Shown piece by piece: positions 7,673-15,880 of a DNA stretch of 64,000 nucleotides. Source of the stretch: Kineococcus aurantiacus (GTDB lineage Bacteria > Actinomycetota > Actinomycetes > Actinomycetales > Kineococcaceae); the NCBI RefSeq assembly GCF_013409345.1, contig NZ_JACCBB010000001.1, positions 2,542,001 through 2,606,000 of the forward strand, written 5' to 3'. The position numbers and the translations under genes were made by a program. The notes under the pieces are model-generated. The model made no database searches and was not told the DNA's origin. It saw only the letters and a list, made by a program, of their open reading frames with translations. How positions within the stretch are numbered: position 1 is the stretch's first letter; every line of letters begins with the position of its first letter.

Positions 7673-8653
7673 TCAGTAGATGTTGGTCGGGCCCAGCTCG
7701 ACGTCGCCGCGCGTGCCGACGATCTGCGCGCGCAGGGCGATGTCGTCCCAGAGGCGGACCTCCTTGACGAGCGCCCCCTGGTGGAACGTGAACTGGGAGA
7801 TGCCGAGGACGTCGACGGGCTCGCCCGTCCGCGGGCCGTAGGTGGTCACGCCCGTGTAGTCGCCGACGAACTTCCAGGTGACGGCGACGCGGAGGCCGCC
7901 GTAGCGCACGGCGTGGTTCGTCTGGACGTCGCGGACCTGGAACTGCCCGGACGGGAAGCACTGCAGGAACCTCAGCAGCGCGCGGCGGTAGCCCTCGGGG
8001 CGGATCACGACGCGGTTGCCCACGGTGAGGAGCACGAGGTCGCGCGCGAAGAAGGTCTCCACCTTCTGCAGGTCCCGCCCGTTCCAGACCGTCTCGACCA
8101 TCTCCAGGACCCGTTCGACCTCGGAGCGGTGCTCGTCCGGGCGCGGACCCGAGTCGCCGGCGGCGACGACGTCCGCCGGGGCCGGCCGGGTCCAGGACCC
8201 CGTGTACCCGCGGAACGCCTGCGCACGGGCCGCCTCGTCCACGTCCAGGCCCAGGGTGAGCGCGCCGGCGAGGGAGTCGCGCACGACCCACTCCTCGACC
8301 ATGCGCCCCCGGCGGTAGAGGCAGTTCGCGATGGTCCGGCTGTGCGCGCCGGTCAGCAGGTCGCCCGAGAGCACGAGGTGGGAGCTGAGGAAGGCGTCGT
8401 CCCCGCGGGCCTCCCAGACGACGTCCTCGGCCTGGCCCGTCCGGTCGGGGGTGGCCGCGATCCGCATCAGGGTGCCCTCGACGACCTCGTCGCGCGTGGT
8501 CGAGGTGCCGTAGGCGCCGTGCACGATCGAGTCCGGTTCGTAGTTCTCGCGGATGAAGCTGATGGAGCGGTCGACCCAGATGAGGTCGGTCACCTCGCGG
8601 ATGAAGTCGTCGGGGTCGGCGTACGGCTTGTACGCGATCGGATCGAGAGCCAC
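7673..8653 (-). CDS. Double NTF2-like/SnoaL-type domain protein
   Basis: From the GTG at 8653 the product has 326 residues. That start follows an AAGGGA ribosome site about 9 nt upstream, and the longer frame begins with low-complexity Gly/Arg sequence. Two NTF2-like domains are visible: about residues 5-150 (DDFIREVTDLIWVDRSISFIRENYEPDSIVHG) and about 185-320 (VERVLEMVETVWNGRDLQKVETFFARDLVLL). Single-domain relatives include SnoaL cyclases and ester-binding proteins, while tandem forms are common in catabolic clusters with unknown reactions. It is the first gene of an operon with the bicupin protein, behind a TGCATACG-type operator. Confidence 0.78.
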   Translation of the reverse strand: MALDPIAYKPYADPDDFIREVTDLIWVDRSISFIRENYEPDSIVHGAYGTSTTRDEVVEGTLMRIAATPDRTGQAEDVVWEARGDDAFLSSHLVLSGDLLTGAHSRTIANCLYRRGRMVEEWVVRDSLAGALTLGLDVDEAARAQAFRGYTGSWTRPAPADVVAAGDSGPRPDEHRSEVERVLEMVETVWNGRDLQKVETFFARDLVLLTVGNRVVIRPEGYRRALLRFLQCFPSGQFQVRDVQTNHAVRYGGLRVAVTWKFVGDYTGVTTYGPRTGEPVDVLGISQFTFHQGALVKEVRLWDDIALRAQIVGTRGDVELGPTNIY

Positions 8654-8712
8654 TGGAGATCGTCCCTTCGCTGGCGCGGTCCGGCGGCCTCCACGCTCAC
8701 CGGCACCCACAG

Positions 8713-8726
8713 GTTATGCGTATGCA
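8713..8726. promoter_or_regulatory. LacI-type operator upstream of the NTF2/bicupin operon
   Basis: GTTATGCGTATGCA (8713-8726) contains one perfect half-site of the palindrome TGCATACGTATGCA. It lies 60 bp upstream of the NTF2-like start and 38 bp beyond the LacI-family gene's stop codon. The same motif occurs at 9846 and 12756, before the other transcription units of the cluster. Confidence 0.6.
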
Positions 8727-8763
8727 CAAAAAGGGTGCAAGGGGTTGCCCCGGAGTTCCCGGG

Positions 8764-9765
8764 TCAGTGCGCGGGGGCCGCGCCCAGGGTGCGCCGCTCG
8801 ACGAACGCGGTGTCGAACGTGCTGTGGGTCAACGGGCTCGCCGGCTCGTCGATCCGCCGGACGGCCAGGCGGGCGGCCTCCCGGGCCATCGCCTCGAGGT
8901 CGTAGGCGATGGTCGACAGCTGCAGGATGGGCCAGGACGCCGGCGGGAGGTCGTCGAACCCGACGACCGACACGTCCTCGGGGACCCGGGCGCCGGCCCG
9001 CGCCGCGGCGTTCAGCGCGCCGTAGGCGACCACGTCGTTGCCGCAGAAGATCAGCGTGGGCGGTTCCGGCAGCGCCAGCAGCTCGGTGACCGCCGCGTCC
9101 CCGACCCCGGTCTCGTAGGGGCCCCGGCGCACGAACCGGGTCTCCAGGGCCAGCCCGTGGTCGGCCATCGCGGCCCGCAGGGCGAGCTCGCGCGACTGCC
9201 CCGTGCTGGTGTTGCTCGGGCCGAGCACGGCGCCGATGCGGGTGTGGCCGAGTTCCACGGCCCGCCGGGCCGCGTCGGCGAAACCCCGTGCGGGGGAGAC
9301 GACGGTGGCGTCGGCGTCGACCTGGGTGCCGGTGCGGTTGAGGTACACGAAGGGCAGCCCGCGGTCGCGCAGGCGCAGCGGGGCGACCGAGTCGACCGTC
9401 GTCGTGGCCAGGACCACGCCGTCGATCCCGTTGGCGAGCAGGCGGTCCACGACGTCGCCGTCGTCGGCGGACTCGGTGTGCAGCACCAGCTGGTAGCCGT
9501 GGTTCTCCAGTTCGTGGTGCACCGGCGCGATGATGTGGTGGTAGAACTCGTTGTTCAGGTCGGTCACGAGCAGGCCGATGCGCCGGGTCCGCCCCGAGGA
9601 CAGCGCGCGACCGGCGTCGCTCGGCACGTAGCCCAGGAGGCCGGCGGCCTCGCGCACGCGTTCCTTGGTCTGCTGCGACAGGCGCGGGTCGTCGCGCAGG
9701 GCCCGGGAGACGGTCGGCTGCGAGACACCGGCGACGCGCGCGACGTCGCGGCTCGTCACTGCCAT
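8764..9765 (-). CDS. LacI/GalR-family transcriptional repressor
   Basis: The 333-residue protein starts at the ATG at 9765 with a GGAGGG ribosome site 7 nt upstream. The N-terminal helix-turn-helix TSRDVARVAGVSQPTVSRALRDDPRLS and hinge RALSSGRTRRIGLLV are textbook LacI/GalR. The remainder is a periplasmic-binding-protein-like effector domain (residues about 60-330) with GVVLATT, GHTRIGAVLG and SVVGFDDLPPA. It is divergent from the HisD-like/SDR/aldolase operon. Three related sites in the surrounding promoters are its predicted operators, so it should repress the bicupin, dehydrogenase and importer units until the imported substrate or an intermediate is present. Confidence 0.92.
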   Translation of the reverse strand: MAVTSRDVARVAGVSQPTVSRALRDDPRLSQQTKERVREAAGLLGYVPSDAGRALSSGRTRRIGLLVTDLNNEFYHHIIAPVHHELENHGYQLVLHTESADDGDVVDRLLANGIDGVVLATTTVDSVAPLRLRDRGLPFVYLNRTGTQVDADATVVSPARGFADAARRAVELGHTRIGAVLGPSNTSTGQSRELALRAAMADHGLALETRFVRRGPYETGVGDAAVTELLALPEPPTLIFCGNDVVAYGALNAAARAGARVPEDVSVVGFDDLPPASWPILQLSTIAYDLEAMAREAARLAVRRIDEPASPLTHSTFDTAFVERRTLGAAPAH

Positions 9766-9845
9766 GGTGGACCCTCCGCCCCCGGTTCGACCGGCCCGGA
9801 GTCTAGCCGACCTCCTCTCCACCGTGTATACCTGGAACCCCTGCC

Positions 9846-9859
9846 GACATACGTATGCA
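9846..9859. promoter_or_regulatory. LacI-type operator before the HisD-like/SDR/aldolase operon
   Basis: GACATACGTATGCA (9846-9859) matches 12 of 14 positions of the palindrome TGCATACGTATGCA and contains the perfect 10-bp core CATACGTATG. It lies 16 bp upstream of the ATG at 9875. A TATACC hexamer at 9827-9832 is a possible -10, which would place the operator at or just after the transcript start, a normal repressor position. Confidence 0.65.
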
Positions 9860-9874
9860 CGGAGAGGTCCCGCA

Positions 9875-11200
9875 ATGGTGCTGCACCTGAAGAGCGCGCC
9901 CACGAAGTCGTTCGCCGACACCGCCCAGCACGACGTCGCCGCCCGCGTCGCGGCGATCGTCGCCGACGTCCGCCGCGACGGCGACGCCGCCGTCCGCCGG
10001 TACGCCGAGCAGTTCGACGGCTGGACCGGGCCCACCCGCCTCGACGACGCGCGCGTCGAGGAGGTCGTGGCCACGCTCGACCCCCAGGTGGTCGAGGACA
10101 TCCGGTTCGTGCAGGACCAGGTCCGCACCTTCGCCCAGGCGCAGCGCGACACCCTCGTCGACCTGGAGGTCGAGACCCTGCCCGGGGTCCGGCTGGGGCA
10201 GAAGCACGTCCCGGTCCAGGCCGCCGGGGCGTACGTCCCCGGCGGGAAGTACCCGCTGACGGCGTCGGCGCACATGACCGTCGTCACTGCCAAGGTCGCC
10301 GGGGTCCCGCGCGTCGTGGCCTGCACGCCGCCCATCCGGGGTGAGGTCCCCGCGGCGACCGTCGCCGCCATGAAGCTCGCCGGGGCCGACGAGATCCACG
10401 TCCTCGGCGGGGTGCAGGCCATCGCCGCGATGGCCCTGGGCACCGAGTCGATCCCCGCCGTCAACCTCCTCGCCGGGCCGGGCAACCCCTACGTCGCCGA
10501 GGCGAAGCGGCAGCTGTTCGGCGAGGTCGGGATCGACCTGTTCGCCGGCCCCACCGAGATCCTCGTCGTCGCCGACGAGGGCGCCGACCCGTTCCTCGTC
10601 GCCGTCGACCTCCTCTCGCAGGCCGAGCACGGGCCCGAGTCGCCCGCGGTGCTCATCACCACCTCGCGCACCCTCGGCGAACAGGTCCTCGCGCACGTCG
10701 AGCGGTTGCTGCCCGGGATGCCGACGGCCGACTACGCCGGCCCGGCGTGGCGCGACTGGGGTCAGGTGCTCGTCGTCGACGACCTCGACGAGGCGTACGC
10801 GCTCGCCGACCGCTTCGCCTCCGAACACGTGCAGGTGTTCACCGCGGACCCGCGCGAGGCCCTGGAGAAGATGCACGACTACGGCGCGCTGTTCCTCGGG
10901 GAGGGCACCTGCGTCTCGTACGGGGACAAGGTCATCGGGACCAACCACGTCCTGCCGACGCTCGGCGCCGCGCGGTACACGGGCGGTCTGTGGGTCGGCA
11001 AGTACCTGCGCACCGTCACCTACCAGGAGATCACCGACCCGGCGTCGTCCGCGCGGCTCGGGGAGGTGTGCGGGCGCGCGGCCCGGGTGGAGCTGTTCGA
11101 GGGCCACGCCCGGTCCGGCGACGTCCGGGCCTGGAAGCACGCGGGCCGCCGCGCCGCCTGGATCGAGGAGGCCCTGGCGGCCGGGACGGTCGCGCCGTGA
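9875..11200 (+). CDS. HisD-family NAD-dependent dehydrogenase (paralogue 2)
   Basis: From the ATG at 9875 the protein has 441 residues. It carries the HisD family landmarks GAYVPGGKYPLTASAHM, LLAGPGNPYVAEAKRQLFG, GIDLFAGPTEILVVADE, LLSQAEHGPESPA (metal Gln and His) and GDKVIGTNHVLPTLGAARYTGG. The KYPLTASAHM loop again differs from biosynthetic HisD, and the cluster is catabolic. A two-step NAD-linked oxidation of an alcohol to a carboxylate, as in sulfopropanediol dehydrogenase (HpsN), is the best functional analogy. It is the first gene of a coupled HisD-SDR-aldolase operon (GTGA and TGATG overlaps). Plain histidinol dehydrogenase cannot be excluded by sequence alone. Confidence 0.82.
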   Translation: MVLHLKSAPTKSFADTAQHDVAARVAAIVADVRRDGDAAVRRYAEQFDGWTGPTRLDDARVEEVVATLDPQVVEDIRFVQDQVRTFAQAQRDTLVDLEVETLPGVRLGQKHVPVQAAGAYVPGGKYPLTASAHMTVVTAKVAGVPRVVACTPPIRGEVPAATVAAMKLAGADEIHVLGGVQAIAAMALGTESIPAVNLLAGPGNPYVAEAKRQLFGEVGIDLFAGPTEILVVADEGADPFLVAVDLLSQAEHGPESPAVLITTSRTLGEQVLAHVERLLPGMPTADYAGPAWRDWGQVLVVDDLDEAYALADRFASEHVQVFTADPREALEKMHDYGALFLGEGTCVSYGDKVIGTNHVLPTLGAARYTGGLWVGKYLRTVTYQEITDPASSARLGEVCGRAARVELFEGHARSGDVRAWKHAGRRAAWIEEALAAGTVAP

Positions 11201-11949
11201 GCGACCTGGCCGGTCGCACGGCCCTCGTGACCGGCGGCGGCAGCGGCCTGGGGGCCGCGATCGCGACGGCCCTGCGCGGCGCCGGCGCGGACGTCGTCGT
11301 CGTCGGGCGCGACGTCGCGAAGCTCGCCGCCGTGGCCGACCGGCTCGGGGCCCGGGCCGCGGTGTGCGACGTCGCCGACCCGGTGGCCGTGGACCGGCTG
11401 CGCGAGGAGCTGGCCGACGTCGAGGTCTCGATCCTCGTCAACAACGCCGGGGTCCCCGGCCCCGTCGCGCCGCTGACGGAGGTCTCCGTGGAGGAGTGGG
11501 ACCACGTGTTCGACGTCAACGTCCGGGGGACGTTCCTGGTGTGCCGGGCGTTCCTGCCCGCGATGGTCGCGCGCGGGGCCGGGGACGTCGTGAACCTGGC
11601 CTCGGTCTCGGGCAAGCGCCCGCTGCTGCACCGCACGCCGTACTGCGCGTCCAAGACGGCCGTCATCGGCCTGACCTCGACGCTGGCCTTCGAGGTCGGT
11701 CCCGCGGGCGTCAACGTCAACACGCTCTCCCCGGGCCCGGTCGACGGTCCGCGCATGGACCGGAACTTCCGGCTCGCCGCCGAGCGCACCGGGACGACCG
11801 TCCAGCAGGCGCAGGAGGAGTTCGTCTCGCGGGCCGCGCTGGGGCGCATGGTGACCGAGGAGGAGGTGGGGCGGGCCGTGGTCGCGATGCTGGGCATGCC
11901 CGGGTTGTGCGGCGCCGACGTCGACCTCTCGGCGGGGATGGTCGCGTGA
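11197..11949 (+). CDS. Short-chain dehydrogenase/reductase
   Basis: The 250-residue product starts at a GTG overlapping the upstream stop as GTGA. The Rossmann motif TGGGSGLGAAIA lies at the N-terminus, followed by NNAG, the catalytic Ser in NLASVSGK and the YxxxK pair in YCASKTAV. It is a classical SDR of about 250 residues. The residue after the second strand (VVGRDVAKL) leaves NAD versus NADP preference open. Its place between the HisD-like dehydrogenase and the aldolase suggests it oxidises a secondary hydroxyl of the same substrate to the keto form that the aldolase cleaves. Confidence 0.9.
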   Translation: MSDLAGRTALVTGGGSGLGAAIATALRGAGADVVVVGRDVAKLAAVADRLGARAAVCDVADPVAVDRLREELADVEVSILVNNAGVPGPVAPLTEVSVEEWDHVFDVNVRGTFLVCRAFLPAMVARGAGDVVNLASVSGKRPLLHRTPYCASKTAVIGLTSTLAFEVGPAGVNVNTLSPGPVDGPRMDRNFRLAAERTGTTVQQAQEEFVSRAALGRMVTEEEVGRAVVAMLGMPGLCGADVDLSAGMVA

Positions 11950-12695
11950 TGGCCGACTCGTTGCGGGAGAGGGCCGGCGCGGGGGAGCGGCTGGTCGGGG
12001 TGCTGCTGCGGATGCCCGCCGAGGAACTCGTGGAGATGGCGGCCGTCGCGGGGTTCGACTTCGTGCTCGTGGACTGCGAGCACGGGGCGGGCGACGTGCT
12101 CGCGCTGCGGCAGCACGTCGCCTTCGCGGCTGTGCACGGGGTCCCCGTCGTCGTGCGGGTCGGCAGCGGGGACCCCGGGATGGTGCTGCGGGTGCTCGAC
12201 CAGGGCGCGGAGGGCATCCTCGTCCCGCACGTCGACGACGCCGCCCAGGCGGCGGAGGTCGTCGCCTCGGCGCACTACCCGCCGCTGGGGCAGCGCGGTT
12301 TCGCGACCTACAGCCGGGCGGGGCGGTTCGGCACCCTGGACCCCGGGACGCACCGGGAGAACCAGTTGCGCCGGACCCTCGTGCTGGGGATGGTCGAGTC
12401 GCCGGCGGGGGTGGCGGCCGTCGACGAGATCCTGCGGACACCGGGCATGGACGGGGTGATGGTCGGGCCGGCGGACCTGGCGGCCGCGTCCGGGCCGGAC
12501 GACCCGTCGCCGCAGGAGTCGACGGCCCGCGTGAACGCGGCGGTCGCGGCCGGCGGGAAACTCCGGATGGACATCGTCGGGAACGCCCCGGCGGCTTCGG
12601 CGGCCTTCGCCGACGGGGCGAACCTCGTCGTCTACAACCTCGCGCACGCCCTCATGGCGCACCTGGCCGAACTGCGCCTCGCGAAACCCCGGTGA
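11949..12695 (+). CDS. HpcH/HpaI-family class II aldolase/lyase
   Basis: The ATG at 11949 overlaps the SDR stop (TGATG) and yields 248 residues. The family core is present: the catalytic His and acidic residue in VLVDCEHGAGD, VVRVGSGDPG, GAEGILVPHVDD, then the metal ligands Glu in LGMVESPAG and Asp in MVGPADLA. HpcH/HpaI enzymes are divalent-metal pyruvate aldolases that cleave 2-keto-3-deoxy or 4-hydroxy-2-oxo acids to pyruvate plus an aldehyde. As the last gene of the dehydrogenase operon it would carry out the carbon-carbon cleavage step. Confidence 0.9.
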   Translation: MADSLRERAGAGERLVGVLLRMPAEELVEMAAVAGFDFVLVDCEHGAGDVLALRQHVAFAAVHGVPVVVRVGSGDPGMVLRVLDQGAEGILVPHVDDAAQAAEVVASAHYPPLGQRGFATYSRAGRFGTLDPGTHRENQLRRTLVLGMVESPAGVAAVDEILRTPGMDGVMVGPADLAAASGPDDPSPQESTARVNAAVAAGGKLRMDIVGNAPAASAAFADGANLVVYNLAHALMAHLAELRLAKPR

Positions 12696-12755
12696 AACCC
12701 GGAGGCAACGCGATCGGTACACGGGAGTTCCCCGATGAGGCTTCCCTTCGGATTG

Positions 12756-12769
12756 TGCATACGCATACG
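12756..12769. promoter_or_regulatory. LacI-type operator overlapping the importer promoter
   Basis: TGCATACGCATACG holds a perfect left half-site of TGCATACGTATGCA and ends 8 bp before the ATG at 12778. TACGCT (12766-12771) is placed exactly as a -10 hexamer would be if transcription starts at the A of that ATG. The message would then be leaderless and the operator would cover the promoter. No Shine-Dalgarno sequence is visible before the ATG. Confidence 0.6.
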
Positions 12770-12777
12770 CTCTGAGC

Positions 12778-14082
12778 ATGCCCACAGAGAAGCGCACCTT
12801 CGCCCTCATCGCCGCGGCCGTCGCGGGTGCTCTCGTCTTCACCGGATGCGGCGCCGGCAGCCGCGTCGGCAACGACAACGCGACGTCCGTCGCCTGCGAC
12901 TACGAAGCCCCCAAGGCCAAGACGACGGTCAACGTCCTGGCCTACAACTCCTCCGCGATCGACCCCTTCACCAACACCATGGTGTCCAGCTGCACCAAGG
13001 GCGACGTCACGGTCAAGCACGACCCCATCGACTTCGGCGGGCAGGTCACCAAGACCACCGCCACCCTCGCCGGGAGCACCGGCACCTACGACCTCATCGA
13101 GACCTACGGCTTCATCATCCCCGGCCTGGCGGAAGACGACAAGCTCGTGCCCCTCGACGACCTCTACGCCGAGCACGCCTCCGAGCACGGGCTCGACGCC
13201 ATCAGCGAGTCGATGCGGCAGGGGATGTCCTACGACGGCAAGCTCTACGCGCTGCCGATGCAGGCGCAGATGTTCGTCCTGGCCTACCGCGAGGACCTCT
13301 TCGACCAGCTCGGGCTCAAGGCCCCCACGACGTTCCCGGAGATGGTCTCGGCCGCCCAGGCCATCCAGGCCGCGGGGCTGGTGGAGCACCCGATCGCCCT
13401 GCCGTGGCTGGCCACCTCGGACGTCACGACGAGCTTCGAGGCCGCCATGAACTCCCTCGGCGCCGACTTCGTCGACGCCGACGGGAAGGTCACCCTCGAC
13501 GGCCCGGAGGCGCAGCAGGCGCTCGAGGCGATGCTCGCCCTCAAACCCTTCATGGACCCGCAGGTCACGACGTTCGACCAGCCCAAGGTGCAGCAGCAGA
13601 TGTACAACGGCACCGCGGCCATGTCGATCATGTTCTCCGGCCGCATGAACGACCTGACGCTGGCCTCGAACTCGAACCTCGCCGACGAGTTCGCGTTCGC
13701 CGGCGCCCCCAAGCTCACCGCCGACGCGCAGTACAGCTACAGTCGGCTGTCCATCGACGGCTGGTCGATCCCGAAGAACACCGAGCTCGACCACGACATG
13801 CTCTTCACGATGATGGCCTCGGCGGTCGGTGAGGACGCGTCGAAGGCGTCGATCCCCGCCGCCTACCCCGCCCGCGAGGGTCTCGTCACCACGTCGAACT
13901 CGCCCTACGGGGAGGCCGCCAACGCGTCCATCGCCTCGACCATGCCGCCCGTCGTCTCCCCGGTGCTGGCCGACCTCAGCAACGAGATCCGGCCCCTCCT
14001 CGTGCAGGTCCTGAACGGTGAGCTGCCCGTGGCGGACGGGATGGCGCAGATGCAGGCGGCGGGGGAGAAGCTCGCCGGCTGA
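12778..14082 (+). CDS. ABC sugar-type substrate-binding lipoprotein
   Basis: The 434-residue protein begins with a lipoprotein signal, with Cys24 in LVFTGCGAG. The mature part is a type-I-like extracellular solute-binding protein of the CUT1/family-1 class, with sequence features such as LKAPTTFPEMVSAAQAIQAAGL, YNGTAAMSIMFSGRM and FTMMASAVGEDAS. It would capture the substrate outside the cell and deliver it to the two permeases encoded immediately downstream. The start is chosen at 12778 because the promoter and operator end just before it. Confidence 0.92.
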   Translation: MPTEKRTFALIAAAVAGALVFTGCGAGSRVGNDNATSVACDYEAPKAKTTVNVLAYNSSAIDPFTNTMVSSCTKGDVTVKHDPIDFGGQVTKTTATLAGSTGTYDLIETYGFIIPGLAEDDKLVPLDDLYAEHASEHGLDAISESMRQGMSYDGKLYALPMQAQMFVLAYREDLFDQLGLKAPTTFPEMVSAAQAIQAAGLVEHPIALPWLATSDVTTSFEAAMNSLGADFVDADGKVTLDGPEAQQALEAMLALKPFMDPQVTTFDQPKVQQQMYNGTAAMSIMFSGRMNDLTLASNSNLADEFAFAGAPKLTADAQYSYSRLSIDGWSIPKNTELDHDMLFTMMASAVGEDASKASIPAAYPAREGLVTTSNSPYGEAANASIASTMPPVVSPVLADLSNEIRPLLVQVLNGELPVADGMAQMQAAGEKLAG

Positions 14083-14123
14083 CCGCCCACCCGTTCCGTC
14101 GCCCGCGAGGAGGGACCCCGGTC

Positions 14124-14996
14124 GTGAAAGCACGAGAGTTCTGGTTGTTGTTCTCCCCCAGCCTGGTCGTCATGGTCGGGCTGCTGGTCCTCCCGCTCGT
14201 CCGCACGCTCCAGTGGAGCGTCGAGGACGTCCGGTACGGGAGCCCGGGCACGTTCGTCGGGCTCGCCAACTTCGCGGCGGCCCTGAGCGACGCCCGGTTC
14301 GGGCGGGCGGTCCTGTTCACCGTCGTCGTCACCGTCGTCACCACCGCGGTGCTGCTGGTGCTGGGCTACCTCATCGCCATCGGCGTGAACCGGCTGACGA
14401 CGTCGCGGCCCCTGGTCCTGGGCATCATGCTCGTCTCGTACGTCCTGCCGAACCTCGTGGGGGCGGTCGCCTACTCGTGGTTGTTCGACGACAACTTCGG
14501 GGGCCTCGTCAACCGGTTCGTCGGGCTCCTCGGCGGGTCGGAGGTGCTCTGGTTCACCGACCAGGTGCCCAACGCCGTGGTCGTCGTCTCGAACACCGTC
14601 TGGCACATGCTGCCCTTCGCCATGCTCATCGTCCTGGCCGGTCTGCAGTCGGTGCCCACCGAACTGCGGGAGGCGGCCACCATCGACGGGGCCTCGTCGT
14701 TCCAGACCCACCTACGGGTCATCATCCCCACCATGCGCGGGGTGCTGGGCTTCGTCACCCTCATCTCGATCATGGACGTGCTGCGCATGTTCGACAACCT
14801 CATCCCGCTGTCGCCGCAGGCCGCGGCCATCGGGAACGAGTCGATCATGATGTACGTCTACTCGGTCGCCTTCGCCGACGGCGCCCAGGACCTGGGGCTG
14901 GGCAGCGCCATCAACGTGCTGACCATCGGGCTCATCCTCGTCATGCTCGTCCCGTTCATCCGCGGGATCTTCAAGGAAGCGAAGGTGGCCCGGTGA
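14124..14996 (+). CDS. CUT1-type ABC transporter permease (MalF-like)
   Basis: The 290-residue integral membrane protein starts at GTG behind a GAGGAGGGA ribosome site. It has about six membrane segments, for example LLFSPSLVVMVGLLVLPLV near the N-terminus. The cytoplasmic EAA loop VPTELREAATIDGASSFQTHLRVIIPTMRG contacts the ATPase. It overlaps the second permease gene as GTGA. No ATP-binding subunit gene is present in the locus. Confidence 0.93.
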   Translation: MKAREFWLLFSPSLVVMVGLLVLPLVRTLQWSVEDVRYGSPGTFVGLANFAAALSDARFGRAVLFTVVVTVVTTAVLLVLGYLIAIGVNRLTTSRPLVLGIMLVSYVLPNLVGAVAYSWLFDDNFGGLVNRFVGLLGGSEVLWFTDQVPNAVVVVSNTVWHMLPFAMLIVLAGLQSVPTELREAATIDGASSFQTHLRVIIPTMRGVLGFVTLISIMDVLRMFDNLIPLSPQAAAIGNESIMMYVYSVAFADGAQDLGLGSAINVLTIGLILVMLVPFIRGIFKEAKVAR

Positions 14997-15880
14997 GCCT
15001 GCACACCGAACCGACCGCGCGGGTCCGGCGCCCGGCCCCGCGCCCCGGTCCGCGGCCGGTGCGCCGGCGCCCGCCCGTGGCGGCGGGGGTCCTGCTGGGG
15101 ATCGTCTGCGTCATCACCCTCGCGCCCTTCGTGTGGATGGCGCTGTCCGTCACGAAACCCACGAACGTCGCCTTCGCCAACCCGCCCGTGCTCTCCGGGT
15201 ACACCCCGACGCTGCAAGCCTTCACCGACCTCTGGCAGACCACCTACTTCGCCGACTACCTGGCGAACACCCTCGTCGTCGCGGTGATCTCGACGGTCAT
15301 CGCCCTCGTCATCGGGATCCCCGCCGCCTACGCGCTGTCGAGGTTCCCGACCTACGTCTCGGCGCTGCTGCTGGTCCTGGCGCTGGTGTTCCGGGCCCTG
15401 CCCCGATTCTCGGTCGTCCTGCCCATGTACGACATCAGCCGGGCCCTGGGGATCTACGACACGACGTTCGCCCTCGCCGTGGCGCTCGTCGCGATCAACC
15501 AGCCGTTCACGATCTGGCTGCTGCGCAACTTCTTCGCCGAGATCCCCCGGGAGCTCGACGAGGCCGCCATGATCGACGGCTGCACGCGCATCGGCATGCT
15601 GCGCCGGGTGATGATCCCCCTCATGCGGCCAGGCATCCTCACCGCCGGGATCTTCGTGTTCCTCTTCGCCTTCCAGGAGTACCTCACCGCGCTCGTGCTC
15701 ACCGACTCCTCCTCCAAGACGGTGCCGGTGTTCATCGCGACCCAGCTGGGCCAGACCCTGCCGATGCTGCAGCAGGCCGGGGCGGCGTCGCTGCTGCTGA
15801 CCCTGCCCGTGGTCGTCATCGCGTTCGTGGCGCAGAAGTACCTCGTCGCCGGGCTCAGCGACGGTGCCGTGAAGGGGTGA
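14993..15880 (+). CDS. CUT1-type ABC transporter permease (MalG-like)
   Basis: The 295-residue protein has a basic Arg/Pro-rich N-terminal tail, then about six membrane segments ([20 protein letters not shown] first). The EAA loop is EIPRELDEAAMIDGCTRIGM followed by IPLMRPG. It pairs with the preceding permease to form the channel. Because the operon lacks an ATPase gene, it probably uses a shared MsiK-type ATPase encoded elsewhere, as many actinobacterial CUT1 importers do. Its stop overlaps the alpha/beta hydrolase GTG. Confidence 0.93.
   Translation: MSLHTEPTARVRRPAPRPGPRPVRRRPPVAAGVLLGIVCVITLAPFVWMALSVTKPTNVAFANPPVLSGYTPTLQAFTDLWQTTYFADYLANTLVVAVISTVIALVIGIPAAYALSRFPTYVSALLLVLALVFRALPRFSVVLPMYDISRALGIYDTTFALAVALVAINQPFTIWLLRNFFAEIPRELDEAAMIDGCTRIGMLRRVMIPLMRPGILTAGIFVFLFAFQEYLTALVLTDSSSKTVPVFIATQLGQTLPMLQQAGAASLLLTLPVVVIAFVAQKYLVAGLSDGAVKG

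Noticed and set aside
10489-11140. Long minus-strand frames opposite the second HisD-like gene
   Set aside because: They give Arg/Gly-rich shadow peptides typical of antisense frames in GC-rich coding DNA, with no domain.
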